Shown here in pieces: positions 35,029 to 44,700 of a stretch of DNA of 64,000 nucleotides (positions are counted from its first letter, which is position 1; each line of letters begins with the position of its first letter). Below the pieces are notes generated by a model that was given only the letters and a program-made list of their open reading frames with translations, was not told the DNA's origin and searched no databases. Location: the NCBI GenBank assembly GCA_035939775.1, contig DASZFO010000159.1:1-64000 (forward strand), read 5' to 3'. The position numbers and the translations under genes are program-made. The stretch comes from Pirellulales bacterium. Its GTDB lineage: Bacteria; Planctomycetota; Planctomycetia; Pirellulales; DATAWG01.

Positions 35029-35069
35029 GCGGAGGCTGCCAGCCTCCGCGCCGACGCTAGCAGCGACGG
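35029..35069. repeat. Tandem hairpins (GCGGAGGCT and CCGACGCT)
   Basis: GCGGAGGCT-GCC-AGCCTCCGC (35029-35049) is a perfect 9-bp hairpin, followed at once by CCGACGCTAGCAGCGACGG (35051-35069), a second imperfect hairpin of a family also seen at 30478-30498 and 51964-51984. The pair is enclosed by GTGGC/GCCAC. It lies just after the permease stop and could end transcription, but it has no U-run. Confidence 0.65.
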
Positions 35070-35193
35070 CCACACGCCACGTTCTTTTCGCGCTGCGGTT
35101 TTCATTTTGCACGAGATGGTTCTACAATGGCGGCGTTGTCGATGCGAAGTTTGCTTTCGCGTCGACTCGCGCGCGTCCACGGATGGGTCGGAA

Positions 35194-36387
35194 ATGCTCT
35201 CGCTCGATACGAACGGATTTTCGGGGTTCGGCCGCTCGGCCCTTTGGGCGCGGTCGAGGACGAAGCTAGGCGGTGTTGACCTCGAAGCCGATGCCCGCCA
35301 ATCACGCCGTGCGTTGCGGCGATTCTGCCCGGCCCGGCCCGGCGTCTATGGCATGATCGACGCCGGCGGTACGTTGATCTACGTCGGCAAGGCGAAATCC
35401 CTTCGCCATCGGCTGCTCACTTATCTGCAAACAGAGCCGGGCGATCCGAAGGCCGCGCGAATTATTGAGCACGCCGAGCGGCTCGTCTGGGAGCCGGCGG
35501 CGCATGAGTTGATTGCCTTGGCCCGTGAGCTGGAGTTGATCCGCCGCTGGCGACCGGAATTCAATGTGCTCGGCCAGCCCGGCAGATTCCGCCGCTGTTA
35601 CGTCTGCCTTGGCCGCGGCCCAGCGCCTTATGCGTATGTCGCGCCGCAGCCGAGCGAGCGAAGTCAGCAGGCGTTCGGGCCCGTTCCTTCCCGGCGACGG
35701 TTGGCCGATGCCGTGCGGCAAGTCAACAAATGGTATCGGCTCCGAGATTGCCCGGAGCGCGTGGCGATGGTGTTTGCCGATCAGTTGGAGTTATTCAACG
35801 CCGACCGCCGGCCGCAATGCACGCGGTTCGAGCTGGGCACCTGCCCCGCACCCTGCGCCGCGGGCTGCACGAGCCGCGACTATCTGGCCAACGTGGCGGC
35901 GGCCAAAAGTTTCCTCGAGGGAACGAACGTCGGCCTGCTCGACCGATTGGAGCGTGAGATGCTCGCCGCCGCCGAAAGCTGCGAATTCGAGCGGGCCGCC
36001 AACCTCCGCGACGCGTGGCAACCGCTGGCTTGGTTGCACGACCACCTCAATCGGCTCCGGCAGGCGCGAGGCGAGTTTTCGTTCGTCTATCCGGTCACGA
36101 GCACGACTGGCCGAGCATATTGGCTCGTCGTGGATCGAGCGCATCTGGTTGATGTGGTCCGCGCGCCGAGAGATTGCGTATCGGCCGAGCGATGCTTACT
36201 TCGGTTGACGCGAGCCTTCGGCGCCCAAGTCCGATCCAAAGACGGGCCACGCAAGGAAGACATGGAACACATGCTCCTGGTGCTGACTTGGTTTCGGCGC
36301 CATGCCGACGAATTCGGGCGAACGATTCCCCCGAAAAGGGCGAAGGCCATCTGCCGAAACTTGGCCGAGATTCGCCGCGCCGGATGA
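35194..36387 (+). CDS. UvrC-like GIY-YIG nuclease lacking the RNase H endonuclease domain
   Basis: 397 aa. GIY-YIG domain with PGVYGMIDAGGTLIYVGKAK and the catalytic Arg in SLRHRL; the Glu appears in AHELIALARELELIRRWRPEFN. A Cys cluster (CTRFELGTCPAPCAAGCTSR) follows, as in UvrC, then a UVR-like motif (CEFERAANLRDAWQPL). Full UvrC is about 600 aa and has an RNase H-like second nuclease plus helix-hairpin-helix domains; both are missing. It therefore resembles Cho or planctomycete UvrC-like proteins, probably making a single incision. ATG 35194 precedes a Ser/Gly-rich leader. It is convergent with the glycosylase gene. Confidence 0.8.
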   Translation: MLSLDTNGFSGFGRSALWARSRTKLGGVDLEADARQSRRALRRFCPARPGVYGMIDAGGTLIYVGKAKSLRHRLLTYLQTEPGDPKAARIIEHAERLVWEPAAHELIALARELELIRRWRPEFNVLGQPGRFRRCYVCLGRGPAPYAYVAPQPSERSQQAFGPVPSRRRLADAVRQVNKWYRLRDCPERVAMVFADQLELFNADRRPQCTRFELGTCPAPCAAGCTSRDYLANVAAAKSFLEGTNVGLLDRLEREMLAAAESCEFERAANLRDAWQPLAWLHDHLNRLRQARGEFSFVYPVTSTTGRAYWLVVDRAHLVDVVRAPRDCVSAERCLLRLTRAFGAQVRSKDGPRKEDMEHMLLVLTWFRRHADEFGRTIPPKRAKAICRNLAEIRRAG

Positions 36388-36402
36388 GCGACAGTGTGTT
36401 CC

Positions 36403-37095
36403 TCACGCTCCGCGCGAGGATTCATCACCCGGATCGTGATGAGTAAACTCGATGGTCCGCATCCGCTCGGCTACCAACTTCATGTCGGCTACGAACGCCT
36501 GTTGAATATCGGCGCGGATCGCGTCGGGGCAGTGCAGAATCGCAGCCGGATGGAAGGTCGCAATCGTCCAAGGCGCCCAGGCTGTCGGACGAATCTGGCC
36601 ATGCTGCCTGCTCACGCGAAAGGTCGGTCCCAACAGGGACTGGGCCGCCATGGCGCCTAAACAAATGACGACCTCTGGGCGGATTGCCTCAAGCTCGGCC
36701 TCCAACCAAGGAATCCAGGCGTGGATTTCGCGGCTCGTCGCCTTTGCCGCCCGATGTTCGCGCTCCCGCCGCCCCGATTTGAAATGCTTCACGACGTTGG
36801 TCAGATAGATTTGGCGGCGATCGATGCCGACCTCTTGCAGGACGGCGTCCAATAGTTTGCCCGCAGGCCCGGCAAAGGGCCGGCCTTCCCGGTCATCTTC
36901 GCCACCCGGCTGATCACCCACGAATACGGCGCGGGCGTCGCTGGGGCCTTCGCCAAACACGGTTTGCGTCGCCTCGCGATGGAGTTCGCAATCGCGACAG
37001 GTCCGAGCCGCCAGACGGAGGCCGTCGATCGACCGATCCTGCGGTATGAAATCGGCGGCGGAAGTTTCGATTTGTCGCTGTCGAATCATACCCAA
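36403..37095 (-). CDS. Family 4/UdgX-like uracil-DNA glycosylase
   Basis: 230 aa. Fe-S type UDG fold: four Cys positions start at RTCRDCELH, motif A is FVGDQPGGEDDREGRPFAGP, then YLTNVVKHFK, and the C-terminal motif TFHPAAILH. The 'QPG-x-x-ED-x-x-GRPF-x-GPAG' and 'VKHFK' features match UdgX, which binds uracil DNA covalently through a His in an inserted KRRIH loop. Here the loop reads SGRREREHRAAKATSREIH, so a His is present but the KRRI is changed. Uracil excision is likely; covalent trapping is uncertain. It is convergent with the UvrC-like gene, with a 15-base gap. Confidence 0.78.
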   Translation of the reverse strand: MGMIRQRQIETSAADFIPQDRSIDGLRLAARTCRDCELHREATQTVFGEGPSDARAVFVGDQPGGEDDREGRPFAGPAGKLLDAVLQEVGIDRRQIYLTNVVKHFKSGRREREHRAAKATSREIHAWIPWLEAELEAIRPEVVICLGAMAAQSLLGPTFRVSRQHGQIRPTAWAPWTIATFHPAAILHCPDAIRADIQQAFVADMKLVAERMRTIEFTHHDPGDESSRGA

Positions 37096-37223
37096 TCATT
37101 CGCGAAGCAACGCGAAAGAACCAGTGGCGTTTTTTGGCCACCGCGACGGCGACAAAAAAACCGGCTGTCCACGCGGAGCAGCCGGCTGTGAATATCGCCA
37201 ACAATTGTCGAACAGGATGAGTC

Positions 37224-38558
37224 TCAGACGACTCTGGTCCGTCCGGGAACCGGCACCGGATAGTTGCCCTTGTCATCCGGCACAACCGGGGGAGTGGCGT
37301 CGAAGCTATACTCCTTCGGCATAATGCTGATCTTCGAGTTGATTGCCTCGTCCCATGTCAGACTCTGACCGGAGTAGGTCAGCATCCGGCCGAAGATGGC
37401 CATCATGGTGCTCTCCGCACCCCGCTTCGCCTCGTTATATGGCGTATCGGAGCGGATCGCCGCAAACAGATCGTCGTGCTCGACCTGGTAAGGGTTCTTG
37501 TAACGCTCGCCGTAGCCCCACGTCGAGCCTCCCTTGACGTCGATGCGCGATCCGCTGATGTCGCAGGTCCCCTTGGTGCCGTGGGCATATTCGGCAACTT
37601 GGTCCCAGCAGCCCGGAATATGGCGGCATTGGCTAAACACGCGTGAGCCGTCGGCATATTCGAGTTCGACGCAATGATGGTCGAATGTCTGGCCCTGGTC
37701 CTTGCCCTTGCGGACCTCGCGGCCTCCCATGCCATTGCCGCGGACTGGCAAAGTGTCCTTGACCCAATGGGCCACGTCCAAGTTGTGGATGTGCTGCTCG
37801 ACGATGTGATCGCCGCAAGTCCACACGAAGTAGTACCAATTGCGCATCTGGTATTCCATTTCCGTCATGCCGGGCTTTCGCGGCCGGGTCCAGGGGGTCT
37901 GCCCGTTCCAATACACGCGCATGGCCGTGATGTCGCCAATTTCCCCGTCCTGAAGCCGCTTCACGGTTTCGAGATAGTTTGCCTGATGGCGGCGCTGCAA
38001 ACCGACGCCCACCTTGAGGTTCTTCTTCTTCGCTTCCTCGGCTGAGGCCAGCACGCGGCGGATGCCGGGCGCATCGGTCGACACCGGCTTCTCCATGAAC
38101 ACATGTTTGCCGGCGTTCACCGCCGCTTCGAAGTGGATCGGGCGGAAACCGGGCGAGGTGGCCAGGATCACCAAGTCGACCCCCGAATCGATCGCCTTTT
38201 GATAAGCGTCAAAGCCGACGAACTTGCGGTCTTCCGAGACATCCACTCGGTCTTTGAACTTCTTGCTGATGCCGTTGTATGCGCCATCCAAGTTGTCGCG
38301 GAACGCGTCGGCCATGGCCACGAGCTTGACCGGCCCCGTTGTGCTCAAAGCCTGTTCGCAAGCGCCGGTGCCGCGGCCGCCGCAGCCGATCAGGGCGATC
38401 TTGATCGTGTCATCGCCGGCCGCATGAGCCGAGCGGGCGATGCCGAGCGTGCTTGCCAGCGCCCCGCCGGCCGCGATGACCGACGACGTCTTGAGGAATT
38501 CGCGCCGCGAAGGCGTTACGATGGGGGAGGAATTGGCGGAGGGAGTCGGATCACTCAT
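37224..38558 (-). CDS. Tat-exported Gfo/Idh/MocA family oxidoreductase
   Basis: 444 aa. Tat signal SRREFLKTSSVIAAGGALAS with cleavage near SAHAAGDD. The Rossmann motif is IALIGCGGRGTGACEQAL; then FMEKPVSTD (EKP motif), the catalytic-loop region NWYYFVWTCGDHIVEQHIHN, and a C-terminal substrate domain. Planctomycetes encode large numbers of these, thought to act on sugars or glycans outside the cytoplasm with bound NAD(P). No sugar gene is adjacent, so the substrate is open. Confidence 0.9.
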   Translation of the reverse strand: MSDPTPSANSSPIVTPSRREFLKTSSVIAAGGALASTLGIARSAHAAGDDTIKIALIGCGGRGTGACEQALSTTGPVKLVAMADAFRDNLDGAYNGISKKFKDRVDVSEDRKFVGFDAYQKAIDSGVDLVILATSPGFRPIHFEAAVNAGKHVFMEKPVSTDAPGIRRVLASAEEAKKKNLKVGVGLQRRHQANYLETVKRLQDGEIGDITAMRVYWNGQTPWTRPRKPGMTEMEYQMRNWYYFVWTCGDHIVEQHIHNLDVAHWVKDTLPVRGNGMGGREVRKGKDQGQTFDHHCVELEYADGSRVFSQCRHIPGCWDQVAEYAHGTKGTCDISGSRIDVKGGSTWGYGERYKNPYQVEHDDLFAAIRSDTPYNEAKRGAESTMMAIFGRMLTYSGQSLTWDEAINSKISIMPKEYSFDATPPVVPDDKGNYPVPVPGRTRVV

Positions 38559-38766
38559 CTTGGATTCTCCGAAACGTACGAGGGGTGGGATGTCGCATTG
38601 CGGCCCGAGATTCGGCGGCCGGCCAAACGATCAATCTAACCTGACTTGGCCGCGAATTCTAGCAGTGGCCGGCAATAAAAAGGCGTTTCGGGGCAAGCCA
38701 GGCAGAGCGATACCGCTCCCTCGCTCGCGCATCGGGCTAGTATCGGCGATGAAAAATCCGGGCTAA

Positions 38767-39537
38767 TCAGGCCTGAGCATTGACATTTGACCCGGCGGGC
38801 AAGTTGCCCAAGAGCTGCACCAAATTGCTCAAGCCAGGGCTTTGCGACGAAGAATCGGCCCCAGCGAAAAGATCAGAGGCAAGCTGGCCTCCGGCGGAAT
38901 TACTACCGTTGTTTTGCAGCAGTTGCACTAGCAGATTGAGCCCCTGCTGATTTCCGGAATCGAGCGCACCGGCCTGCGAATTTGTCGTCGAATTTATCGT
39001 CGAATCGGTCGGTGAATTGGATTGCGAACCCGATTGCGAACCGGTTTCCGAACTCGACTCCGCATGATGGTGATGATGGAGACGCCCCGCTCCGGCCTGT
39101 TGCTGGAGCTGCTGAGGATCGATGCCGTTTTTCTGAAGCGTCTGGGTGATGGCGTCGGCAATGGCTTGCAGAATATCCGACGCGCCCGAGCCGCTCGTCG
39201 TCGAGCCGGAAGCGGTCGACGTCGATGCCGCGCTGCCGCCGTTGGAACTCGAGTTGCTTCCCGACTCGTAAGTCTGAAGCGCGGCTGTGACCGCCGCGTC
39301 GATTTGCTGGCGCAGATCGGTCAGGCCGGCCGAATTCCCGATGGTCGCCGACGAAGCATCTGACGGCGAAGCTCCGCTGGAAGACGAGGCCTGGAGATTC
39401 GGATCGAACAGCAAGGCGACGATGAGGCCGCCGCCGGCAGCGCCTCCCGATGCAGTTCCGGTCGAACTGATGCTCGATGGGCTCGCGAGAGCATTGATTT
39501 GCGAACTCGTACTTCCCACCGCTCCAATACCAGCCAT
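38767..39537 (-). CDS. Ser/Gln/Gly-rich low-complexity protein
   Basis: 256 aa, not recognised. About half is Ser, Gly, Ala, Gln or Asn. Three short amphipathic segments stand out: DLRQQIDAAVTAALQTYES, ILQAIADAITQTLQKNGIDP followed by QQLQQQAGAGRLHHHHH, and GLNLLVQLLQNNGSNSAGGQ, the last echoed near the C terminus as LSNLVQLLGNLPAGS. No signal peptide or membrane helix is evident. The pattern of short helix plus 'GID(P)..LQQ' recurs in secreted or appendage-related low-complexity proteins of planctomycetes (weak recollection). It stands alone between the oxidoreductase and the efflux locus. Confidence 0.6.
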   Translation of the reverse strand: MAGIGAVGSTSSQINALASPSSISSTGTASGGAAGGGLIVALLFDPNLQASSSSGASPSDASSATIGNSAGLTDLRQQIDAAVTAALQTYESGSNSSSNGGSAASTSTASGSTTSGSGASDILQAIADAITQTLQKNGIDPQQLQQQAGAGRLHHHHHAESSSETGSQSGSQSNSPTDSTINSTTNSQAGALDSGNQQGLNLLVQLLQNNGSNSAGGQLASDLFAGADSSSQSPGLSNLVQLLGNLPAGSNVNAQA

Positions 39538-39862
39538 GGTAATGCTTCTCCTAGTCGACCTGCTGAGCGAAAAGTCGCGTGAGGATTCTTAATCCATTGC
39601 TCCCCGCGGCTAGTGGTAATATCGACCATGCCCGCCTTGCCACTCGATTCGAAAGAACCGTGCGACTCGGTGCGTGAGGAGCTATTACGACCCACTGCCC
39701 GCGTTTCCCAGTAGTCGCCGATTTTGCATAGCGCCCTGATCTCCGCGGATCGATTGGCTGGCTAATCTGGGCAGCGCAGACATCGCGATGCGCGGCGGCT
39801 CATGCCATTGAAAACGGACTGCCTCCGTAAGCCAGTTCACTCTCCGCACGGATTTTCGCCGG

Positions 39863-41440
39863 TTATTTCGGCGCTGGCAGGCTTGGCTTGACCTCGGTTG
39901 GCGCGGGCGGCTGCACGGTCTCCGGCGGCGGCCGCCACGGAGCTGGGGCGACTCCGGGGGCTGCGAGCGCTTCGTTGCAGCCGCTGAGCCGAATCTGCCA
40001 TCCGCCCCCCAAGGCCCGATAGACCTGGATCAGTCCGCTGACGATTTCCCCTTGCGCTTGGGCCAGCGTATCTTCCTGCTGAACCAAGGCCTGCTCGACC
40101 TGGGTGACCGTGGTGAAGTCGACCGTGCCGGCTTTGTATTGCACGAGCGCGATCTGGACCGCTTTCTTGGCGTTGTCAACGCTCTCCTGTTGAAGGCGAG
40201 TGCGCATCTGGCCGCGCAAAAACGTGACCAGCCCATTTTCGACGTCCTGATTGGCGGTGAGGACTGATTGTTGATAAGTGGCCAGCAGCTCTTGGAACTT
40301 GGAATCCTGAAGGCGCACGTTGTTCGAAATCCGGCCGTAGTTGAGCAGGTTCCACTGGAACGTTGGGCCGACCGAGCCGGTGAGCGCCGCCGGCTCGAAC
40401 AGGTGGCCCAGATTCTGGGCCGCATAGCCATACGAGCCGGTGATGGAAATCGCCGGATAAAACTGAGATTGAGCGACGCCGATCAAGGCGCACTGGGCCG
40501 CCAACTGGCGTTCCGCGGCCCGCACGTCCGGCCGGCGGCGCAACAAGTCCGCCGGAATGCCAACCACCACATCTGGCGGCGCGGTCGGAATGCCGCCCGG
40601 CCCGAGGCGAGCGCGAAGTTCCTCCGGCGGCATCCCGAGCAATACGCAAAGCTGGTTGATCGTTTGCCGCAAGCTGATTTCCAGCTCGGGGATCGCAGCC
40701 TCCGTGGCGGCAAGCGTGCTGCGGGCCTGATCCAAGTCCAATTCGCTAATCGTGCTGGCTTTGAACCGCGCGTCGACGATCGTCAAGGTCTCACGCTGCA
40801 CACGAATGTTGTCCTCGAAGTATTTGATGCGCTGTTCGGTGGTCCGCATCTGCGCGTAGTCGGTGGCCACGTCGCCCAGCAGCGTGAGCAGCGCGGCATC
40901 GTAGTTCTCGACCGAGGCGTCGAGATTGTCCGAATCGGCTTCGATCGCTCGCCGGAAGCGTCCCCAAAAGTCGAGTTCCCAGGCGAGATTGAAGCCGAAG
41001 TTCCACTGGCTAAAGAAATGCTTCGTCAGATTGTTCGACGCCAGCGCGGTCCGTTTGCTGACGGCATTGCGCTGATAGTTGCCGGTGGCGTCTTGAGTCT
41101 GCGGGAAGAGATTCCCGGTGTCGATTCCCAATTGGGCTCGCGCCTCGAGAATCCGGAAGCCCGCTTCGCGGAGCGTCAGGTTTTGCCGGTAGGCGGTGCA
41201 GATGAGAGCTTCGAGCGCTGGATCGTGGAACGCTCCCCACCACCGCGTCTGCTCGTCTTCATCGCGCCGCAAGCGCGAATCGTTGGCGTCGATCCAATCA
41301 TGGGCGACCGGCGCCGCGGGGCGACCGTAGTTCGGCCCGACTTTGAAGCCGTTGTGGATGTAATCGCCAATGGGCGTGCAACCGCAGAACAGTCCCGCCA
41401 TGAGCAGGGGAGCGCACAGTTTCCACGTGAAGCCACGCAT
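39863..41440 (-). CDS. RND efflux outer-membrane factor lipoprotein
   Basis: 525 aa from Met 41440, which gives a clean lipoprotein signal MRGFTWKLCAPLLMAGLFCG-C. A longer open frame upstream adds sequence with no homology to the paralogue at 28287. The mature protein has the NodT/OprM-type repeats: ELEISLRQTINQLCVLLG and LLRRRPDVRAAERQLAAQCA in the first half, VENGLVTFLRGQMRTRLQQE and TTVTQVEQALVQQEDTLAQA in the second. It forms the outer-membrane channel for the upstream pumps. It is the last gene of the adaptor-pump-pump-channel locus, 319 bases after the second pump. Confidence 0.9.
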   Translation of the reverse strand: MRGFTWKLCAPLLMAGLFCGCTPIGDYIHNGFKVGPNYGRPAAPVAHDWIDANDSRLRRDEDEQTRWWGAFHDPALEALICTAYRQNLTLREAGFRILEARAQLGIDTGNLFPQTQDATGNYQRNAVSKRTALASNNLTKHFFSQWNFGFNLAWELDFWGRFRRAIEADSDNLDASVENYDAALLTLLGDVATDYAQMRTTEQRIKYFEDNIRVQRETLTIVDARFKASTISELDLDQARSTLAATEAAIPELEISLRQTINQLCVLLGMPPEELRARLGPGGIPTAPPDVVVGIPADLLRRRPDVRAAERQLAAQCALIGVAQSQFYPAISITGSYGYAAQNLGHLFEPAALTGSVGPTFQWNLLNYGRISNNVRLQDSKFQELLATYQQSVLTANQDVENGLVTFLRGQMRTRLQQESVDNAKKAVQIALVQYKAGTVDFTTVTQVEQALVQQEDTLAQAQGEIVSGLIQVYRALGGGWQIRLSGCNEALAAPGVAPAPWRPPPETVQPPAPTEVKPSLPAPK

Positions 41441-41759
41441 GAGTCGATTCCATTCGCCATGCCAGCGGCACGCACTGGTCGGAAGCCGCATGCTCTCCGG
41501 CCGGTGTGTTTCGCGGTCAAAGTCTGCCCAGCCAACCGTGAAGGCGTTTTCGCAAAATCCGCTACGACCGGCATTATCGGATTTATCGTCATTCCTTGCG
41601 CAGCCGCCGAGCAATTCGTTCAGATCAACTATCAAATCCAGCTGGGAGAACGGGAGAGTCCCCGCCGGATTCGTCGGTGGAGGAACGTCGCAATCCGCCG
41701 TCGTTATCCATACCATGAATCCGGAACAGCCATCCCAATCTTCCGCTCTTGCCTCGCCA
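41441..41759. other. 319-base spacer between pump and outer-membrane factor genes
   Basis: The minus-strand frame stays open through this stretch into the outer-membrane factor, but the sequence is not conserved in the paralogue and would place a lipoprotein signal about 135 residues inside the protein. I read it as non-coding. No hairpin terminator is obvious, so read-through from the pumps is possible; it may contain a separate promoter for the channel gene. Confidence 0.5.
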
Positions 41760-44700
41760 TCATTCGGCCGGGTCGCTAATGGGCATTGGCGCTGGGTTGA
41801 TCGGCTGCGCCCGATGTCTCCGCTCTTTGAAGGATTGGATAACATAAAAGAAAATGGGCGTCAGAAAGATCCCGAACAGCGTCACCCCAAGCATTCCGCT
41901 GAATACAGCGATTCCCAGAGTGCGGCGCATTTCGGCGCCGGCCCCGCTCGCGATCACCAGCGGGACAACGCCGAGAATGAACGCGAACGACGTCATCAGA
42001 ATCGGCCGCAAGCGAAGCCGGCAGGCTTCCAGTGTTGCTTCCATTCGCGGCACGCCCGACTCGCGCCGATCCTTGGCAAACTCGACGATCAGGATCGCAT
42101 TTTTGCTCGCTAAGCCCACCAGGACGACAAAGCCGATCTGAGTGAAAATGTTGATGTCGAGGCTGGCAATCTGCACGCCGATCACGGAACAGAGCAAGCA
42201 CATCGGCACGACCAGAATCACAGCTAGCGGCAGCGACCAGCTTTCATATTGCGCCGCCAGCACCAAGAAGACGAACAACACCGCCAGTGCGAAGAAATAC
42301 ATCGCCTGGCTGCCGGCCTCGAGTTGGAGATACGCCAGATCGGTCCATTCGTAAGCCATCGAGCGGGGCAATTCGTCGGCGGCGATCCGCTGGGCCATAT
42401 CGACGGCCTCTCCGGAGCCGGTTGCGGGACCGGGGTCGCCCGTGATGGCAGCGGCGGAATACAAATTGTAGCGCATGACCATCACCGGGCCGCTTGTGTC
42501 GCGCACGGTCATGAGGGTGGCCAAACGGATCATCTGCCCCTGATTGTTCCGCACTTGAAGCTGCCGCACGTCGGGGACTTGATCGCGGAAACGAGAATCG
42601 GCTTGCACGTTCACCTGCCATGTCCGCCCGAACTCGTTGAAGTTGTTGACGTAATAGGAACCGAAGTAAACTTGCAACGTGCTGAACAAGTCGCTGACCG
42701 AAACTCCCAGCGCTTCGCATTTGGTGCGGTCTATATCGAGGTAGAGCCAAGGCGTGTTCGCGCCGGAGCTGTTGAACATGTTGCGCAAACCCGGCGTGCG
42801 ATTGCCGCGGGAGACGATTTGGTCACTGTAGCGTTGGAGAGTTCCCAAGCCCAGGTTGCCGCGATCCTCGACCATCAATTTGAAGCCGCTGGTCGTCCCG
42901 AGGCCGTCGATCGGCGGCGCTCCGAATGCAGACACGACCGCTCCGCGCACTTCCTGGCAGCGGCGCTGCAAGTCGGCGGCGATAGCGTCGGCGGTAAGAT
43001 TGGCGGCGCGACGCTCTTCGAACGGTTTCAGAATCACATACATCGAGCCGAGATTCGGGGCATTGGCGTTCAAGATCAGCGACTGCCCGGAGATGCCCAC
43101 CGTGTGCTCGACGCCCAGCGTCTTGCGCGCAATCTCCTCGATCCGGGCCATCATGCGCGAGGTGCGCTCGACCGAAGCTGAGTCGGGCAACTGCACGTTC
43201 AGCAGCAAATAGCCTTTGTCTTGCTGCGGGACAAATCCCGTCGGCGCGCGGTTGAATTGCCAGTAAGTCGCCACGAGCAATCCGCCATAGACCGGCAGCG
43301 CCAGGCCGCTGATTCGCAGCAAGCTGCCGACGGAGCGGCCATAACCGCCGACGACTCGATCGAAGAGGCGATTGAAGGCTCGGAAAAAGCCGCCAAGGAC
43401 GGCATTCACCGGCCCGATGATGAACCATCCGATGGCGCCGCCGAGGATCGCGCCAGGAGTGAAGTACGCGGCATCGATGGCCCAGGGGAGCCACTTCGGC
43501 GCTTCTGCGCCGGGCAACGCGGGGAGACCGATTCGCCCCGCCAGATACTTCTCGCCCAGTGAAAGCGTGAGCAATCCACCCAGAATTCCGAACAGCCACC
43601 AGGGGACTGCTTCCTTGCGATGCTTGTTACCGTCGGCGCCTTCCTCCGTCCGGAAAATCACCACGGCACGCGACGGCGTCATCGTAATCGCGTTGACCGC
43701 CGAGATAATCGTGGAAACCGCGATCGTCACCGCGAATTGGCGAAAGAACTGGCCGGTCACGCCGCCGAGAAAGCAGCAGGGGATGAAAACGCAGCTCAGC
43801 ACGAGCGTGATCGCCATGATCGGCCCCGTGATTTCGTGCATCGCTTTGATCGTGGCGGTGCGCGCATCCAGACCGGTCGCAATCTGCCGCTCGATGTTCT
43901 CCAGAACCACGATCGCGTCATCCACGACGATCCCGATGGCTAATACCAAGCCGAACAGCGTCAGGTTGTTGAGCGTGAAGCCCATCGCGGCCATCACGGC
44001 AAACGTGCCGATGAGCGACACGGGAACATCGATCATCGGCAAGATCATGGCGCGCCAATCTTGCAGGAAGATCAACACCACGATCGCCACCAGGATTACA
44101 GCGTCGCGAAGCGTGTAAAACACCTCGTTGACGGACTCCCGAATGAACGGAGTCGTATCGTAGACGATCTGATAATCGAGCCCGTCTGGAAAGCGCGATT
44201 TCAGCTCGCGCATCTTGGCGTAGACGCCGGCGGCCGTGTCGAGCGCGTTCGAGCCGGGAAGCTGATAGATCGATAGGGCAACGGACGGCTGCCCGTCGAG
44301 CGTGCAGGATTGGTCGTATTGTTGAGAACCCAGTTCGACGCGCGGCTGCCCGTTGGGCAAGCGCGTGACCACGTCGCGGAGCATCACGATGCCGGTCGCC
44401 GGGGGCGCGGGGCTGCCGCTGGTCCCGGCGGCGCCCGATGTGCCCGCGCTTCCGCCGGAGCCGGCTGCAGCCGTGCTGGCAGAGGGAGCGGCCGCCGAAC
44501 TGCCGGTTGACGAACTTGCAGAGCCGGCCCCCGCTCCCGCCCCTGCACCGGCCTTGACAATGATCTTCTCGAATTGTTCCGGATCGGTCAGTCGGCCGAG
44601 CGTGTTGATCGTGAGCTGGAATTGCTGGCCCTTGGGGACCGGCTGCTGGCCGATTTGTCCCGCCGCGACTTGAATATTCTGCTGACTGATCGCGCTAACC

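Noticed and set aside
35026-36387. A start 168 bases further upstream for the UvrC-like gene, or a full UvrC
   Set aside because: The upstream part would translate the CCGACGCT hairpin and a Cys/Arg-rich tail. The protein ends long before any RNase H-like or helix-hairpin-helix domain.
39060-39090. Poly-His run as a vector tag or contamination
   Set aside because: The five His codons are mixed (CAT/CAC) and embedded in a continuous native low-complexity gene; there is no cloning-site sequence nearby.
41441-41845. An N-terminal extension of about 135 residues for the outer-membrane factor
   Set aside because: It would bury a perfect lipoprotein signal and has no counterpart in the paralogue at 28287. 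Both genes share sequence before the inner ATG.
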